The notes: generated from the letters alone by a model not told the origin. DNA of 64,000 nucleotides from Candidatus Phosphoribacter baldrii (GCA_016704565.1 JADIZV010000004.1:806001-870000), one strand, 5' to 3'. Counted from the stretch's first letter, positions 25,274-34,471 are shown. Program-made: numbers and translations.

Positions 25274-26674
25274 TCAGGCTGGTTGGGGGATGGCGGCGAT
25301 GTTCGCGAAGACCGCGACGACCGCGGCCGCCCATGGCCAGGACTGGGGGATGCGGAGCCGTCGTCGGCGGGCGCTGCGGGTGAGCCGGGCCGGGACGTGG
25401 AGGAAGCGATAGCGCAGCGCCTTGGGCTCACACGAGGCCAGGATGGCGGCGTCACCGACACAGCCCAGGAGTCGGGTCCAGGCGACGAGGTCGGCGGCGA
25501 TCATGGTCAACGTCAGCCAGGTCTGGTTGATGTCGAACTCCCGCGAGGGGAACCGGCCCAGGCCGGTGTCCTTGGCGTGCCGGATGCGGTCCTCAACCCG
25601 GGCGTGGGCGCGGTGACGGGCCTCGAGGAAGGCGAGTTGCCCGAGTGTGGTGTTGGTGACGAAGGCCTGGTAGCGCCAGCCGTCGCGCTCCTCGAACAGC
25701 GACAGCTGCGCCCCTGGGTGCGGGCGTTCGCGTCGCACGATGACCCGCATCCCCTCCGGCCACTTGGCCAGCACGGCCGGGTCGATGAGGCCGGTGAGCT
25801 CGGCGACATCGCCACCCTCACGGATCCCACCGTCGGCGTCGATCGCTGGGGTCCACACCTTCTTCGGGACCAGGTCGATCGCGTCGCGGAGCTTGTCGGT
25901 GAGGGCGAACCCGATGGAGTAGTCGACGCTGCGGCCGCGGACCCGCCCTTGCTCGGTGAGCCAGTTCAGCAGGCCGTGGGAGGCGCCCGCACCGTCGGAA
26001 CGGATCAGCAGCTTCTTGCGATGTCCGCCGGGGACTTGGCTGATCGCGTCGGTGAGGACCTCGATGTGGTCGGCAGTGGTGTTCGACCCGGCGCTGCCCG
26101 CCCGGAGCTTGCCGGCGAGGAACTCCTGCGTGTTGTCGCACCACACCCCGATCGGGTGGTAGCCGAAGGTCCGCTTGAACGTGGCAGCCGCGTGCTCCTT
26201 CTCGCTGTGCGCGACCACGACGGTGGCGTCGACGTCGAGAACGATGACCTCATCGAGGTCGGTGCCCGCGACCTTCGAAGCAGGCACCCCGCCGGGCAGC
26301 TGTGCCCACACATGGCGCCGGACCCGGGCTCGGGCCGCAGCGATCTTCCTCAACCGGCCAGCGGTCACCTCGTCCAGCGCCCGCCACACCGTCGGCGGCG
26401 ATGCCACCGGACCCAGGACCCCGCCCTGGTGGCGAAGCACGTCAATGTCCGCTATCGCCTCACCCCCAGCAGCGAGCATCACCGCCACATCGACCAGCAC
26501 CCGCCCACGATCATGCACAAGCGTGAAGTTGCGGCGCACCATCGCCTTGGACAGCTCCCCGGTCAGACCGGTCCGGTCAGCCAGCAGCCGGGTCGCGACG
26601 CTACCCGCGTGGGCCACCACACCGACACCATCAGCGGTCACCGACAGACCCGCCGACCACGAAGTACGCTTCAC
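25274..26674 (-). CDS. IS1380-family transposase
   Basis: The 466-aa protein starts at GTG 26674 (KRTSWSAGLSVTADGVGVVA). DDE landmarks are EVIVLDVDATVVVAHSEKEH, KKLLIRSDGAGASHGLLNWL and the C-terminal ARVEDRIRHAKDTGLGRFPS stretch with the catalytic Glu, all characteristic of IS1380. Length is full and no frameshift is seen. It lies between an IS110 remnant and a low-G+C secreted-protein pair that it may have helped bring in. Confidence 0.92.
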   Translation of the reverse strand: MKRTSWSAGLSVTADGVGVVAHAGSVATRLLADRTGLTGELSKAMVRRNFTLVHDRGRVLVDVAVMLAAGGEAIADIDVLRHQGGVLGPVASPPTVWRALDEVTAGRLRKIAAARARVRRHVWAQLPGGVPASKVAGTDLDEVIVLDVDATVVVAHSEKEHAAATFKRTFGYHPIGVWCDNTQEFLAGKLRAGSAGSNTTADHIEVLTDAISQVPGGHRKKLLIRSDGAGASHGLLNWLTEQGRVRGRSVDYSIGFALTDKLRDAIDLVPKKVWTPAIDADGGIREGGDVAELTGLIDPAVLAKWPEGMRVIVRRERPHPGAQLSLFEERDGWRYQAFVTNTTLGQLAFLEARHRAHARVEDRIRHAKDTGLGRFPSREFDINQTWLTLTMIAADLVAWTRLLGCVGDAAILASCEPKALRYRFLHVPARLTRSARRRRLRIPQSWPWAAAVVAVFANIAAIPQPA

Positions 26675-26866
26675 CTACGGAGTGCCTTCCACTCGGGATT
26701 CTCAGACCATCAGCAAGTCCAAGTTTCCCGTGCAGGACAGGCACTTCCGTACGTTCAGACCCCCGACGCGCCGCTCACCCGTGAACGATCCGGGCTAGTC
26801 TCGGTGTCTTCACAGCGGAGCACTCGCCGCCGCGCCCTGTGCTCGGCTCATCAGGATTCAGGAGGC

Positions 26867-27763
26867 ATGATGATTCTTAAGCGTGTTCTGGCCAGGCTCA
26901 TTCATAGCCGGGGGAGTGCTCGCCAATATCTTCTTGGGTGTTCAGAGTGCTTGGGCTGATGGGTCGGGCCCAGGAACCGAGACGGGGGGGGACGTTAACC
27001 CAGCCAATCAATTGGTCGATTTCGGCCCAGCTTCCCGAGCCAAAGCCGCACTCTCGTCCGCATGGTATGCGGCAGTAGTGCGCGGGGATTCGGCGACTGC
27101 CGATGACTGTTGCGTGATGCGGGAATTGCGACCCATGGCAAGACTTCGAAGGTGGGAGTTTCCCCTGACTCGGTGCCGCCGGACGGCGGAGGTTCGTTCC
27201 CGGCAAGTCGAGTCCTGTCAATCACACACGCCTCACAGAATACGGGGTATTTTTGCGGTCCTGCGACCGGCTACATGATCATTCGTTACCTGCATGGAAC
27301 AGGATTCACCAGCAGGTATGATGGCAGCCAACCTGGACAGGCGGGTCTCGCGAACGCGAATCACATGCGTACCGACATTAACAAGTCAACAGAGTGGGCA
27401 ACGGGGTACTTTGTCAGAGGAGCAAATCGTTGGAACGGTGATTCCTATTACGTTCAGGTTCCTAAGCCGAGCAGCCTGGCTTCGGTGATCACGTATTCGG
27501 TCGGAGCTGCAGGAAAGCCCATGGCTGCCGACACGGTTGAGTTCGCGGGGGGTGTCCACTACAACAACCACCCGACCTCGAAGACGATCGGGCACTGGAT
27601 CATGGGCTACGGCTATGCATCAAGCGGCTCAACCAGCTACTTCGCGGACCCAGTCGGCGGTTCGAGCGCGGTGCCGTGGAGCGGCCCAGTCGCCAAGACA
27701 TTCAGCTACTCAAGCTCCTCCTTCACGTCACGCTTCCTGCAATCGAACGGAGTTGCGTACTGA
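26867..27763 (+). pseudogene. Secreted C39-like cysteine peptidase, apparently frameshifted
   Basis: A start with a good ribosome site (CAGGAGG, ATG 26867 or 26870) opens in one frame. A signal-peptide-like stretch (FIAGGVLANIFLGVQSAWAD) lies in another frame from ~26883. The mature domain, open from 27110 to 27763, is in a third. The mature part has the C39-like signature GYFCGPATGYMIIRYL (catalytic Cys) and GHWIMGYGYA (catalytic His). At least two frame changes are needed for a full protein; a run of eight G at ~26984-26991 is a weak spot. Stop and next start overlap (TGATG). Lower G+C than neighbours. It could be a decaying gene, a sequencing error, or a phase-variable gene. Confidence 0.6.
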
Positions 27764-29036
27764 TGCGCTTGGGTCGGTCGGCCGCGTCAGGCCTCACCTG
27801 TGTAGTTGTGGTGATCCTCGTGGTCGGTTCGTGTGCTTTAGAGCCAAGCGGAGACCGGTCGGCCGACCCCTCACTATCGAGGACATCGAAGGCCACGTCC
27901 ACGAGCAACGCAGATCGTAAGGGCACCTTGAAGGCTCCCTTCCAAATGTCGTCAACGTCGTCGGTGCCTGTGGCGGACTCTCAACTGCACGTGATTTTTC
28001 GGTATCCTCCCTTATCGGATCCGAACCTCTTGGCGAGCCCGCTGGCAGTGACGTCCGTCGGAAAGCTCATCGCGTATGAAGCGCCACTCCCCGACGGGGA
28101 GAAGCTCAAGCATGGGTTGGTCGTCGTTACGGGGGAATCTGGCCGTGTCACACGGGAGTTGCCGGAACGGAACACGGTGCGTCAAGTTGTGGTGGCCACG
28201 TCATTCGGTGAGTCCGTGGTTTGGCGAGAAACGGCAAGCACGAGTCTCGACTACGAAGATTACCAAATTTCGGCGATGACGGCTGGGGGGCACCGAAAGT
28301 TATCGCAAATTCGTCAGACATCACTCCTCCAGGTATGGTGCTGCCGACGACGACCGACTCTGAGCGGGATCTGGCTACAGATGGTCACACCGTCTTTTTC
28401 ACATCCGGTCTCCCGGTTGAACCAGGCGCACGCCTCACTGGCACCGAGATCAGAGCCGTACCGATTGCAGGAGGCGCCAACGCTCAGGGGACCGTGGTCG
28501 CGACCAATCACGTCTTCCCGTTCTTCACGGGGACGGAGACTCTGGCAATCGGCGCAGCCGGGCCGATGGTTGCTGCCACACAGCCACTGCAGGTGGCCGT
28601 CATCGGAGAAGGCCAGCCGCCTCGTGCCCGTTACCTGTTCTCCGTCGACGGACCGGAGACAGTCAGAGATGCGTGTGGCACGGCCGACTACGTAGCTGTC
28701 GCGGTGAGCACACACGCCGTGGAGGTCGGCGCTGAGCCAGCGTCGCGGGTTTTGATCTTTACTCCCGCCCACGGTTCCGAACCTCTCGGGCTGATACGAG
28801 GACTTGGAGACGGGGTGCATCTCGCCTGCGGTGACGCCTTTCTTGCTTGGGGTAATGGGAGCGGAAACGGAGACGCAGGTCAGTACATTCTCGACTTCGG
28901 TACCTCAACTATTGCGAAACTCGGTGAGGCTTACGGGGCATCAATGGTTTACGGGGCCGGGTCCTATATCGCATGGACAGACCTCAATCCCGAGTTGCGG
29001 GCGCCCGTTGTAAAACTCGCTCGGTGGCTCGGGTAA
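27763..29036 (+). pseudogene. Secreted lipoprotein of unknown function, frameshifted at a G-run
   Basis: ATG 27763 overlaps the upstream stop. The product starts MRLGRSAASGLTCVVVVILV and has a lipobox-like VVGSC near residue 25. The first frame reads sensibly to ~28285 (YEDYQISAMTAGG). A run of six G (28284-28289) is followed by sensible sequence in the next frame (PKVIANSSDITPPGMVLPTT to the stop at 29036). A one-base change would join them into ~424 aa. The body has repeated short beta-like stretches (DGHTVFFTSG, RYLFSVDG, DYVAVAVSTH, AFLAWGNGSG) suggesting a beta-propeller, without a recognisable family. It is coupled to the C39-like gene, so the two may act together outside the cell. Confidence 0.55.
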
Positions 29037-29041
29037 GCCGC

Positions 29042-30028
29042 TCAGATCTGGAAGATCAACTTGCCGGTGGTCGCGCGCCCTTCCAAGGCCCGGTATGCCG
29101 CCGCCGCGTCCTCCAGCGCGAACGTCCCGCCGATCTGCAGCCGCACCTGCCCGGACTGGATCGTCTGGAACACCTCGCCGGCCCGCCACAACAGCTCGTG
29201 CCGGTCGGCCAGATAGTGCCCGAGCGACGGCCGCGTCACGAACACCGACCCGGCCGCGTTGAGCCGCTGCAGGTCGAATGGCGGCACCTGGCCGCTTGAC
29301 CCGCCGATCAGCGCCAACATCCCGCGGCGCCGCAGTGAGCCCAGCGACGCATCGAAGGTCGCCTTGCCGACCCCGTCGTAGGCCACCGCCACCCCCACGC
29401 CGCCGCTCGCCTCACGGATCGCTCCCGCCAGCTCCGCGGGGCTTCCGTATGCCGTGTAGTCCAGCGTGTGGGCCGCCCCCAGGTCGCGGGCGATCGCCAG
29501 CTTCTCGGCCGAGCCGGCCGTGGCGATGACCGTCGCCCCGGCAGCCGTGCAGACCTGGACGAGCCATTGTCCGACCCCGCCCGCCGCGGCGTGAACGAGG
29601 ACCGCGTCGCCGGGCTGCACGGCATACGTGCTCGTCGTGAGGTAGTGCGCGGTCATGCCCTGCAGCATCGCGGCGGCGGCCTGCTGGGAGGTGACCCCGT
29701 CAGGGACCGGGACGACGGACGCCGCGGGCAGCACGGCGAGTTCGGCGGCCGCCCCCGGGGCCATCGCCCAGGCGACCCGCGACCCGACGGCGATCTCGGC
29801 GTCGGGGCCGACCGACTCGATGACCCCGGCGCCCTCCATGCAGGAGGTGAACGGGGTCGGGCCGGGATAGGTCCCCTCGCGCAGGTAGACGTCGATGAAG
29901 TTCAGGCCCGCCGCTTCCACCCGCACTCGGACCTGGCCCTGCCCAGGCTCGGGGACGTCGACGGTCTGGACGGCGAGGACCTCCGGGCCGCCGTGCTGGG
30001 TCACTCGAAGGGCGCGGGCATCGGTCAT
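29042..30028 (-). CDS. NADPH:quinone oxidoreductase, zeta-crystallin-type MDR protein
   Basis: The 328-aa protein starts MTDARALRVTQHGGPEVLAV. It has the MDR landmarks AAGLNFIDVYLREGTYPGP, the cofactor loop VHAAAGGVGQWLVQ and the C-terminal TTGKLIFQI. No zinc-binding cysteines are visible, so it belongs to the zinc-free quinone oxidoreductases that reduce quinones with NADPH. It is divergent from pcrA, an arrangement seen in housekeeping DNA, with only ~70 bp between starts. Confidence 0.9.
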   Translation of the reverse strand: MTDARALRVTQHGGPEVLAVQTVDVPEPGQGQVRVRVEAAGLNFIDVYLREGTYPGPTPFTSCMEGAGVIESVGPDAEIAVGSRVAWAMAPGAAAELAVLPAASVVPVPDGVTSQQAAAAMLQGMTAHYLTTSTYAVQPGDAVLVHAAAGGVGQWLVQVCTAAGATVIATAGSAEKLAIARDLGAAHTLDYTAYGSPAELAGAIREASGGVGVAVAYDGVGKATFDASLGSLRRRGMLALIGGSSGQVPPFDLQRLNAAGSVFVTRPSLGHYLADRHELLWRAGEVFQTIQSGQVRLQIGGTFALEDAAAAYRALEGRATTGKLIFQI

Positions 30029-30096
30029 GGCCGCAGCCTACGGCGCGCTCGAGACAGCACGGGGTGTCCGAGCGAGCGCATAGGGTGGACGCCGAC

Positions 30097-32631
30097 ATGG
30101 GCACCCTCTTCGACGAACTGGGCCTCTCCGGATTCGGGGAAGCCGATCCCGGCGCGCCCGTCGCCGCGCCGGACCCACAGGCCGTCGACGACGCGGGAGT
30201 CCCGCTGTGGGCCGCCGAGGGCAGCGGGTATGCCGCGCCCGAGGCGAGCGGGCGGCATACCGGATCGCGCGGGGCGGGCGACCCGGAACGGTTCCTCGAG
30301 GGGCTCAACCCCCAACAGCGGGCGGCGGTCGTCCACGAAGGCAGCCCGCTGCTCATCATCGCCGGCGCCGGCTCAGGCAAGACCCGGGTGCTGACCCACC
30401 GGATCGCCTACCTGCTCGCCGAGCGCGGCGTGCAACCGGGGCAGGTGCTGGCGATCACCTTCACCAACAAGGCCGCCGCGGAGATGCGCGAACGAGTCGA
30501 ACAACTCGTCGGCGGGCGATCCCGGGCGATGTGGGTGATGACCTTCCACTCGGCCTGCGTGCGAATCCTGCGCCGGGAGATCGAGAAGTTCGGGCTCAAG
30601 TCGAGCTTCTCGATCTATGACGCGGCAGACAGTCAGCGGCTGATGGCGTTGGTGCTGCGCGACATGGACCTGGACCCCAAGCGCTACAACCCGCGCTCGT
30701 TCTCGCATCAGGTGAGCAACCTCAAGAACGAGCTGGTCGACGAGGAGACCTACGCGCGGCGGGTGGGCGGGGATGAGGGCACCCACCACGAGCGGATGAT
30801 CGCCGAGGCGTATGCCGCCTACCAACGCCGCCTGCGCCAGGCCAATGCCCTGGACTTCGACGACCTCATCATGACGACCGTCCATCTGCTGCAGTCGTTC
30901 CCGGACGTCGCCGAGCATTACCGGCGCCGGTTCCGGCATGTCTTGGTCGACGAATATCAGGACACCAACACCGCGCAATACCAACTGGTGCGCGAGCTGG
31001 TCGGGGGCGGGGTGGGCTCGGCTGCCGGAGAAGGCGGGTTGCGGGCGGAAGGTGAGCGGGCGGCATACCGGACGGGGAGGGTGGCGCCAGCGACCCCGGC
31101 AGGGACCCCGACGGTGCCGCCGGCCGAGCTCGTCGTCGTCGGGGACGCCGATCAGTCGATCTATGCCTTCCGTGGGGCGACGATCCGCAACATCGTCGAG
31201 TTCGAGCAGGACTACCCGGACGCGCGGACCATCCTGCTGGAGCAGAACTACCGGTCGACCCAGACCATCCTGCGCGCGGCGAACGCCGTGATCGCCCGCA
31301 ACCCCGACCGGCGGCCGAAGAACCTGTGGACCGACTCGGGGGACGGGGCGAGCATCGTCGGCTACGTGGGGGACAACGAGCACGACGAGGCGTCGTTCGT
31401 CGCGCGGACCATCGACCGGCTCGGGGACGAGCACGGGGTCAAACCCAAGGACGTCGCGGTCTTCTATCGCACCAACGCGCAGAGTCGGGCCGTCGAGGAG
31501 GTGTTCGTCCGGGTCGGGTTGCCCTACAAGGTGGTGGGCGGGACCCGCTTCTATGAGCGCAAGGAGGTCAAGGATGCCTTGGCCTATCTGTGGGTCATCT
31601 CGAACCCGACCGACGCGGTCAACCTGCGGCGGATCCTCAACACCCCGCGCCGAGGCATCGGCGAGCGGGCCGAAGCGTGCGTGGCGGCGTTGGCCGACCG
31701 GGAGCGAATCCCGTTCGTGGCGGCGCTCGGACGGGCGGCGGACGCGCCGGGGATCGCGACCCGCTCGGTCGCGGCGATCGAGGCCTTCACCCGGCTGCTG
31801 GAGGATCTGCGGGTCGTTTTCGAGGGAGGGTCCGGCGTGGCCGGGCTGTTGGAGGCCGTGCTGGAGCAGAGCGGCTATCTGCGCGAGCTGAGGGCCAGCC
31901 CCGACCCCCAGGACGAGACGCGTGTCGAGAACCTCGCCGAACTTGTTGCCGTGGCACAGGAATTCGACGAGGGTCGTGCGGAGGCGGGCGAGCCGGCCAG
32001 CCTGGAGGACTTCCTCGAGCAGGTGTCGCTCGTGGCTGACGCCGACGAGATTCCCGATGCCGACGTGGAAAGTGGGGGAGTCGTCACCCTCATGACGTTG
32101 CACACGGCGAAGGGGCTGGAGTTCCCCGTCGTGTTCGTCACGGGGCTCGAGGACGGCACCTTCCCGCATCTGCGCTCGCTCGCCGATCCCAAGGAGCTGG
32201 AGGAGGAACGGCGGCTGGCCTACGTCGGGATCACCCGGGCTCGTGAGCGGCTACACCTGTCCCGCGCTGCGGTGCGTTCGGCCTGGGGCCAACCGCAGTA
32301 CTTCCCCGGGTCGCGGTTCCTCGACGAGATCCCCCGCGAGCTGGTCGCGTGGGAGCGGGAGGCCGCCGCTTCGGACTCGGCACGCTACGGGCGGCGCAGT
32401 TCCGAACCCGCTGTGGCCACGCTTGCGGCCCGTCCGGGCGTGCGTTCGCCGGGCAATCGCATCGCACCGGCGCTCGCCGCTGGTGACCGAGTCAGCCATG
32501 ACTCGTTCGGGCTCGGCACGGTGCTGCGGGTCGAGGGCGAGGGGGAGCGGGCGCTCGCTCACGTCGATTTCGGTGCGTCCGTAGGCGTCAAGCGGCTGCT
32601 GCTGCGTTACGCACCGGTCGAGAAACTCTGA
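30097..32631 (+). CDS. pcrA: ATP-dependent DNA helicase PcrA/UvrD1
   Basis: The 844-aa protein carries all SF1A motifs in order: LNPQQRAAVVHEG, Walker A AGAGSGKTRVLTHR (~residue 90), DEYQDTNTAQY, VVGDADQSIYAFRGA, LEQNYRSTQTIL, TLHTAKGLEFPVVFVTGLED and YVGITRARERL. It unwinds DNA 3'-5' in repair and plasmid/replication restart. ATG 30097 has AGGGTGG upstream and a start typical of actinobacterial homologues; an in-frame GTG at 30064 lacks a ribosome site. Two stretches look inserted: residues ~40-65 (GSGYAAPEASGRHTGSRGAG), encoded by an inverted GGTATGCCGC pair, and ~37 residues (31010-31115) between VRELVGG and AELVVVGDADQ, which also holds a GGCATAC motif. Confidence 0.95.
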   Translation: MGTLFDELGLSGFGEADPGAPVAAPDPQAVDDAGVPLWAAEGSGYAAPEASGRHTGSRGAGDPERFLEGLNPQQRAAVVHEGSPLLIIAGAGSGKTRVLTHRIAYLLAERGVQPGQVLAITFTNKAAAEMRERVEQLVGGRSRAMWVMTFHSACVRILRREIEKFGLKSSFSIYDAADSQRLMALVLRDMDLDPKRYNPRSFSHQVSNLKNELVDEETYARRVGGDEGTHHERMIAEAYAAYQRRLRQANALDFDDLIMTTVHLLQSFPDVAEHYRRRFRHVLVDEYQDTNTAQYQLVRELVGGGVGSAAGEGGLRAEGERAAYRTGRVAPATPAGTPTVPPAELVVVGDADQSIYAFRGATIRNIVEFEQDYPDARTILLEQNYRSTQTILRAANAVIARNPDRRPKNLWTDSGDGASIVGYVGDNEHDEASFVARTIDRLGDEHGVKPKDVAVFYRTNAQSRAVEEVFVRVGLPYKVVGGTRFYERKEVKDALAYLWVISNPTDAVNLRRILNTPRRGIGERAEACVAALADRERIPFVAALGRAADAPGIATRSVAAIEAFTRLLEDLRVVFEGGSGVAGLLEAVLEQSGYLRELRASPDPQDETRVENLAELVAVAQEFDEGRAEAGEPASLEDFLEQVSLVADADEIPDADVESGGVVTLMTLHTAKGLEFPVVFVTGLEDGTFPHLRSLADPKELEEERRLAYVGITRARERLHLSRAAVRSAWGQPQYFPGSRFLDEIPRELVAWEREAAASDSARYGRRSSEPAVATLAARPGVRSPGNRIAPALAAGDRVSHDSFGLGTVLRVEGEGERALAHVDFGASVGVKRLLLRYAPVEKL
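30227..30261. repeat. Inverted GGTATGCCGC pair inside pcrA
   Basis: GGTATGCCGC (30227-30236) and GCGGCATACC (30252-30261) form a 10-bp stem around 15 bases inside the pcrA coding region, in the poorly conserved segment before the helicase core. This is the same palindrome type as the intergenic hairpins at 7503, 32667 and 45027. Confidence 0.8.
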
Positions 32632-32666
32632 CCTCACCGCGTGCGCGTGGTTCCCCAGAGACGCCG

Positions 32667-32682
32667 GTATGCCGCGGCATAC
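32667..32682. repeat. 16-bp palindrome GTATGCCGCGGCATAC between pcrA and the M23 gene
   Basis: The palindrome lies in the 72-bp gap between the convergent pcrA and M23 peptidase genes, where a terminator is expected. It consists of two inverted copies of the GTATGCC core with no loop. Confidence 0.8.
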
Positions 32683-32703
32683 GCCCGCGTGCGGGGAGGG
32701 GCC

Positions 32704-33558
32704 TCAGAGCGGGGCGCCGTGCGCCTTTAGCCACGGTGCTGGCGCGACGGGCGCTCCGCCGCCAGGGTGGATTTCCAAGTGCAGGTGAGGGCCGGTCGAG
32801 TGTCCGGTGTTGCCGCTCAGAGCGATCAACTCACCGGTAGACACCTTCTGACCCTCGGTCACCTTCAGTTTGCTGTTGTGGCCGTAGTAGGAGACGGTGC
32901 CGTCCCAGTGCCGGATCTCCACTTTGTAGCCGTAACCGCCCTGCCAACCGGCAAAGATGACCACTCCGCTGGAAATCGCGTGCACGGCCGTCCCGATCGG
33001 GCACGCCATGTCCTGTCCAGCGTGCAACCGGCCCCACCGCCAGCCGAACGGTGAACTGAGGCGGTAGGTCGTCGTGATCGGGTTGACCCAGGACTTGGGG
33101 CCGATCGGCCCGCTGTACATCGCGTCGGCGGAGGCCTTAACCGCGTCGGCGGAGGCCTTAACCGATGCGTCCGCGCCCGCGATGGTGACCTTGACTGGAG
33201 CCTCCGCGGCGCTCAGGGCGGCCTCGGTTTCCGCGCGCTTGGCGTTCTCCGCGGTGACCGCATCCAACCGGCTGCGCTCATTGTCGCGGGCGACCCGGTC
33301 CTGCACTCCGCGCGCGAGGGCGGCCGTAGCAGATGACTTGTCGTCAGTGAGCTCAGCGCGGTCGGTGGCAGCATCGTCGACAGGTGTGGCTCCGGCGGTC
33401 ACGCTGCTGCTTGCCAAGGTCATCGGCGCGCCGTTGGTCATCGACACGATGGCCAGGGTGGCGGTCGTCGGGAGCACGAGACCCGTGCCGACAATCCGAG
33501 GGCTTAGCGAGGATCGCCGCCGGGCGCGGTGGCGCCCACGGTACTTGGCGTCGGTCAC
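32704..33558 (-). CDS. Secreted M23 (LytM) family peptidase
   Basis: The 284-aa protein starts at GTG 33558 (ribosome site GGGAGAG). An N-terminal Arg-rich stretch and a hydrophobic segment (IVGTGLVLPTTATLAIVSMT) act as signal or anchor. A charged, Ala-rich helical stalk (~65-145) follows, then the peptidase domain from ~165: SSPFGWRWGRLHAGQDMACP (zinc ligands His/Asp), YYGHNSKLKVTEGQKV and GPHLHLEIH. It should cut peptidoglycan cross-bridges or activate other wall hydrolases. The stalk includes a duplicated VKASADA unit encoded by a 21-bp tandem repeat. No c-di-AMP riboswitch is recognisable upstream. Confidence 0.9.
   Translation of the reverse strand: MTDAKYRGRHRARRRSSLSPRIVGTGLVLPTTATLAIVSMTNGAPMTLASSSVTAGATPVDDAATDRAELTDDKSSATAALARGVQDRVARDNERSRLDAVTAENAKRAETEAALSAAEAPVKVTIAGADASVKASADAVKASADAMYSGPIGPKSWVNPITTTYRLSSPFGWRWGRLHAGQDMACPIGTAVHAISSGVVIFAGWQGGYGYKVEIRHWDGTVSYYGHNSKLKVTEGQKVSTGELIALSGNTGHSTGPHLHLEIHPGGGAPVAPAPWLKAHGAPL
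33121..33162 (-). repeat. 21-bp direct tandem duplication in the M23 stalk
   Basis: Two exact 21-bp copies (CGCGTCGGCGGAGGCCTTAA plus C) encode the repeated VKASADA heptapeptide. The in-frame duplication probably arose by slippage and lengthens the helical stalk by two turns. Confidence 0.9.
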
Positions 33559-33738
33559 GTCGTCGTCTCTCCCGCTGCTTGGACTGGCCTGGTGGAGACT
33601 AGCGTGATGTATTCGTTATCTCCAAGTCGGAGTCCATGAGGCGGACCGCGGCAGCGACCCGGCGCAGGAATGTCGCGAGAGTCAAGTGACGAGGGTCACA
33701 CAGCGACCCACAAACGGGCGTTTCGGTAGAGTGCTGCC

Positions 33739-34140
33739 ATGAGTGACTCTCCGCTTCGCGTCGTCGTTGCCAAACCTGGCCTTGATGGGCACGACAGGGG
33801 CGCCAAGGTCGTTGCCCGGGCCTTGCGCGACGCAGGCATGGAGGTCGTCTACACGGGACTGCATCAGACGCCGGAGCAGATCGTCGAGGCGGCTATTCAA
33901 GAGGACGCCGATGCGGTCGGCCTGTCCGTTTTATCCGGGGCGCACATGACGCTCTTCGCCAAGGTCATCGCGTTGCTCAAGGCCCGTGACGCACAGGACA
34001 TCGTCGTCTTCGGTGGGGGCATCATCCCGGACGGGGACATCCCTGAGTTGCAGGCTCTGGGAGTGGCCAAGGTCTTCACCCCGGGCGCGGCGACGCACGA
34101 AATCGTCGACTGGGTCCGGTCGAACATCGAGCATCACTAA
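33739..34140 (+). CDS. Stand-alone cobalamin (B12)-binding domain protein
   Basis: The 133-aa product matches the B12-binding C-terminal domain of methylmalonyl-CoA mutase: VVVAKPGLDGHDRGAKVVAR (DxHxxG, His as lower cobalt ligand), GLSVLSGAHMTLF and FGGGIIPDGDIPEL. Proteins of this size pair with a separate catalytic subunit in acyl-CoA mutases such as isobutyryl- or methylmalonyl-CoA mutase. No partner subunit lies in this window. Start ATG 33739 fits the domain boundary. Confidence 0.9.
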   Translation: MSDSPLRVVVAKPGLDGHDRGAKVVARALRDAGMEVVYTGLHQTPEQIVEAAIQEDADAVGLSVLSGAHMTLFAKVIALLKARDAQDIVVFGGGIIPDGDIPELQALGVAKVFTPGAATHEIVDWVRSNIEHH

Positions 34141-34381
34141 CCCAGGTATGGCGTCAGGGCGTCAACGTTAAAAAGTTGGTAAGGAAACCCCGAACTGGAC
34201 TTGCCGACCCGGTCGCAGGCCCCATTATTGGTGTCAGACGTCGTCGACACCTCCCCCCAGGCGCCGACCCGTCGAGTCGAGAACGAAGTGGATGGGCCCC
34301 CGGTACTCCCGCATCCCGGGCGAGGCCCTCGTGCCGGCAACGGTGCTCGCTGACTTGATCAGCGCGTTCGCTTCACGACGT

Positions 34382-34420
34382 TGGTTGTGGGGCCACGGCC
34401 TTTCCGTGGCCCCACAACCA
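34382..34420. terminator. 17-bp perfect hairpin in a 331-bp gene-free stretch
   Basis: TGGTTGTGGGGCCACGG (34382-34398) pairs perfectly with 34404-34420 around a 5-base loop. It lies between the B12-binding gene and the DUF3048 gene. It could be a terminator although it is ~240 bp past the stop. The rest of 34141-34471 holds no credible gene, tRNA or promoter that I can name. Confidence 0.6.
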
Positions 34421-34471
34421 CGTTTCGGCGGGTCGCCTGACCCTCGTCGGGTGCCCGCATAGGCTGACCAG

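Noticed and set aside
22791..26674. Genomic island or prophage with integrase and attachment site
   Set aside because: Only transposase genes of IS families were found; no integrase, excisionase, tRNA or phage gene.
25145..26959. 604-codon frame opposite the IS1380 transposase
   Set aside because: Antisense shadow; its only real overlap with a gene on this strand is the short start region near 26867.
30373..32169. 598-codon frame opposite pcrA
   Set aside because: Antisense shadow of an intact conserved helicase.
33559..33738. Possible c-di-AMP (ydaO) riboswitch upstream of the M23 peptidase
   Set aside because: Such riboswitches precede some actinobacterial wall-hydrolase genes, but the conserved ydaO sequence blocks are not visible here.
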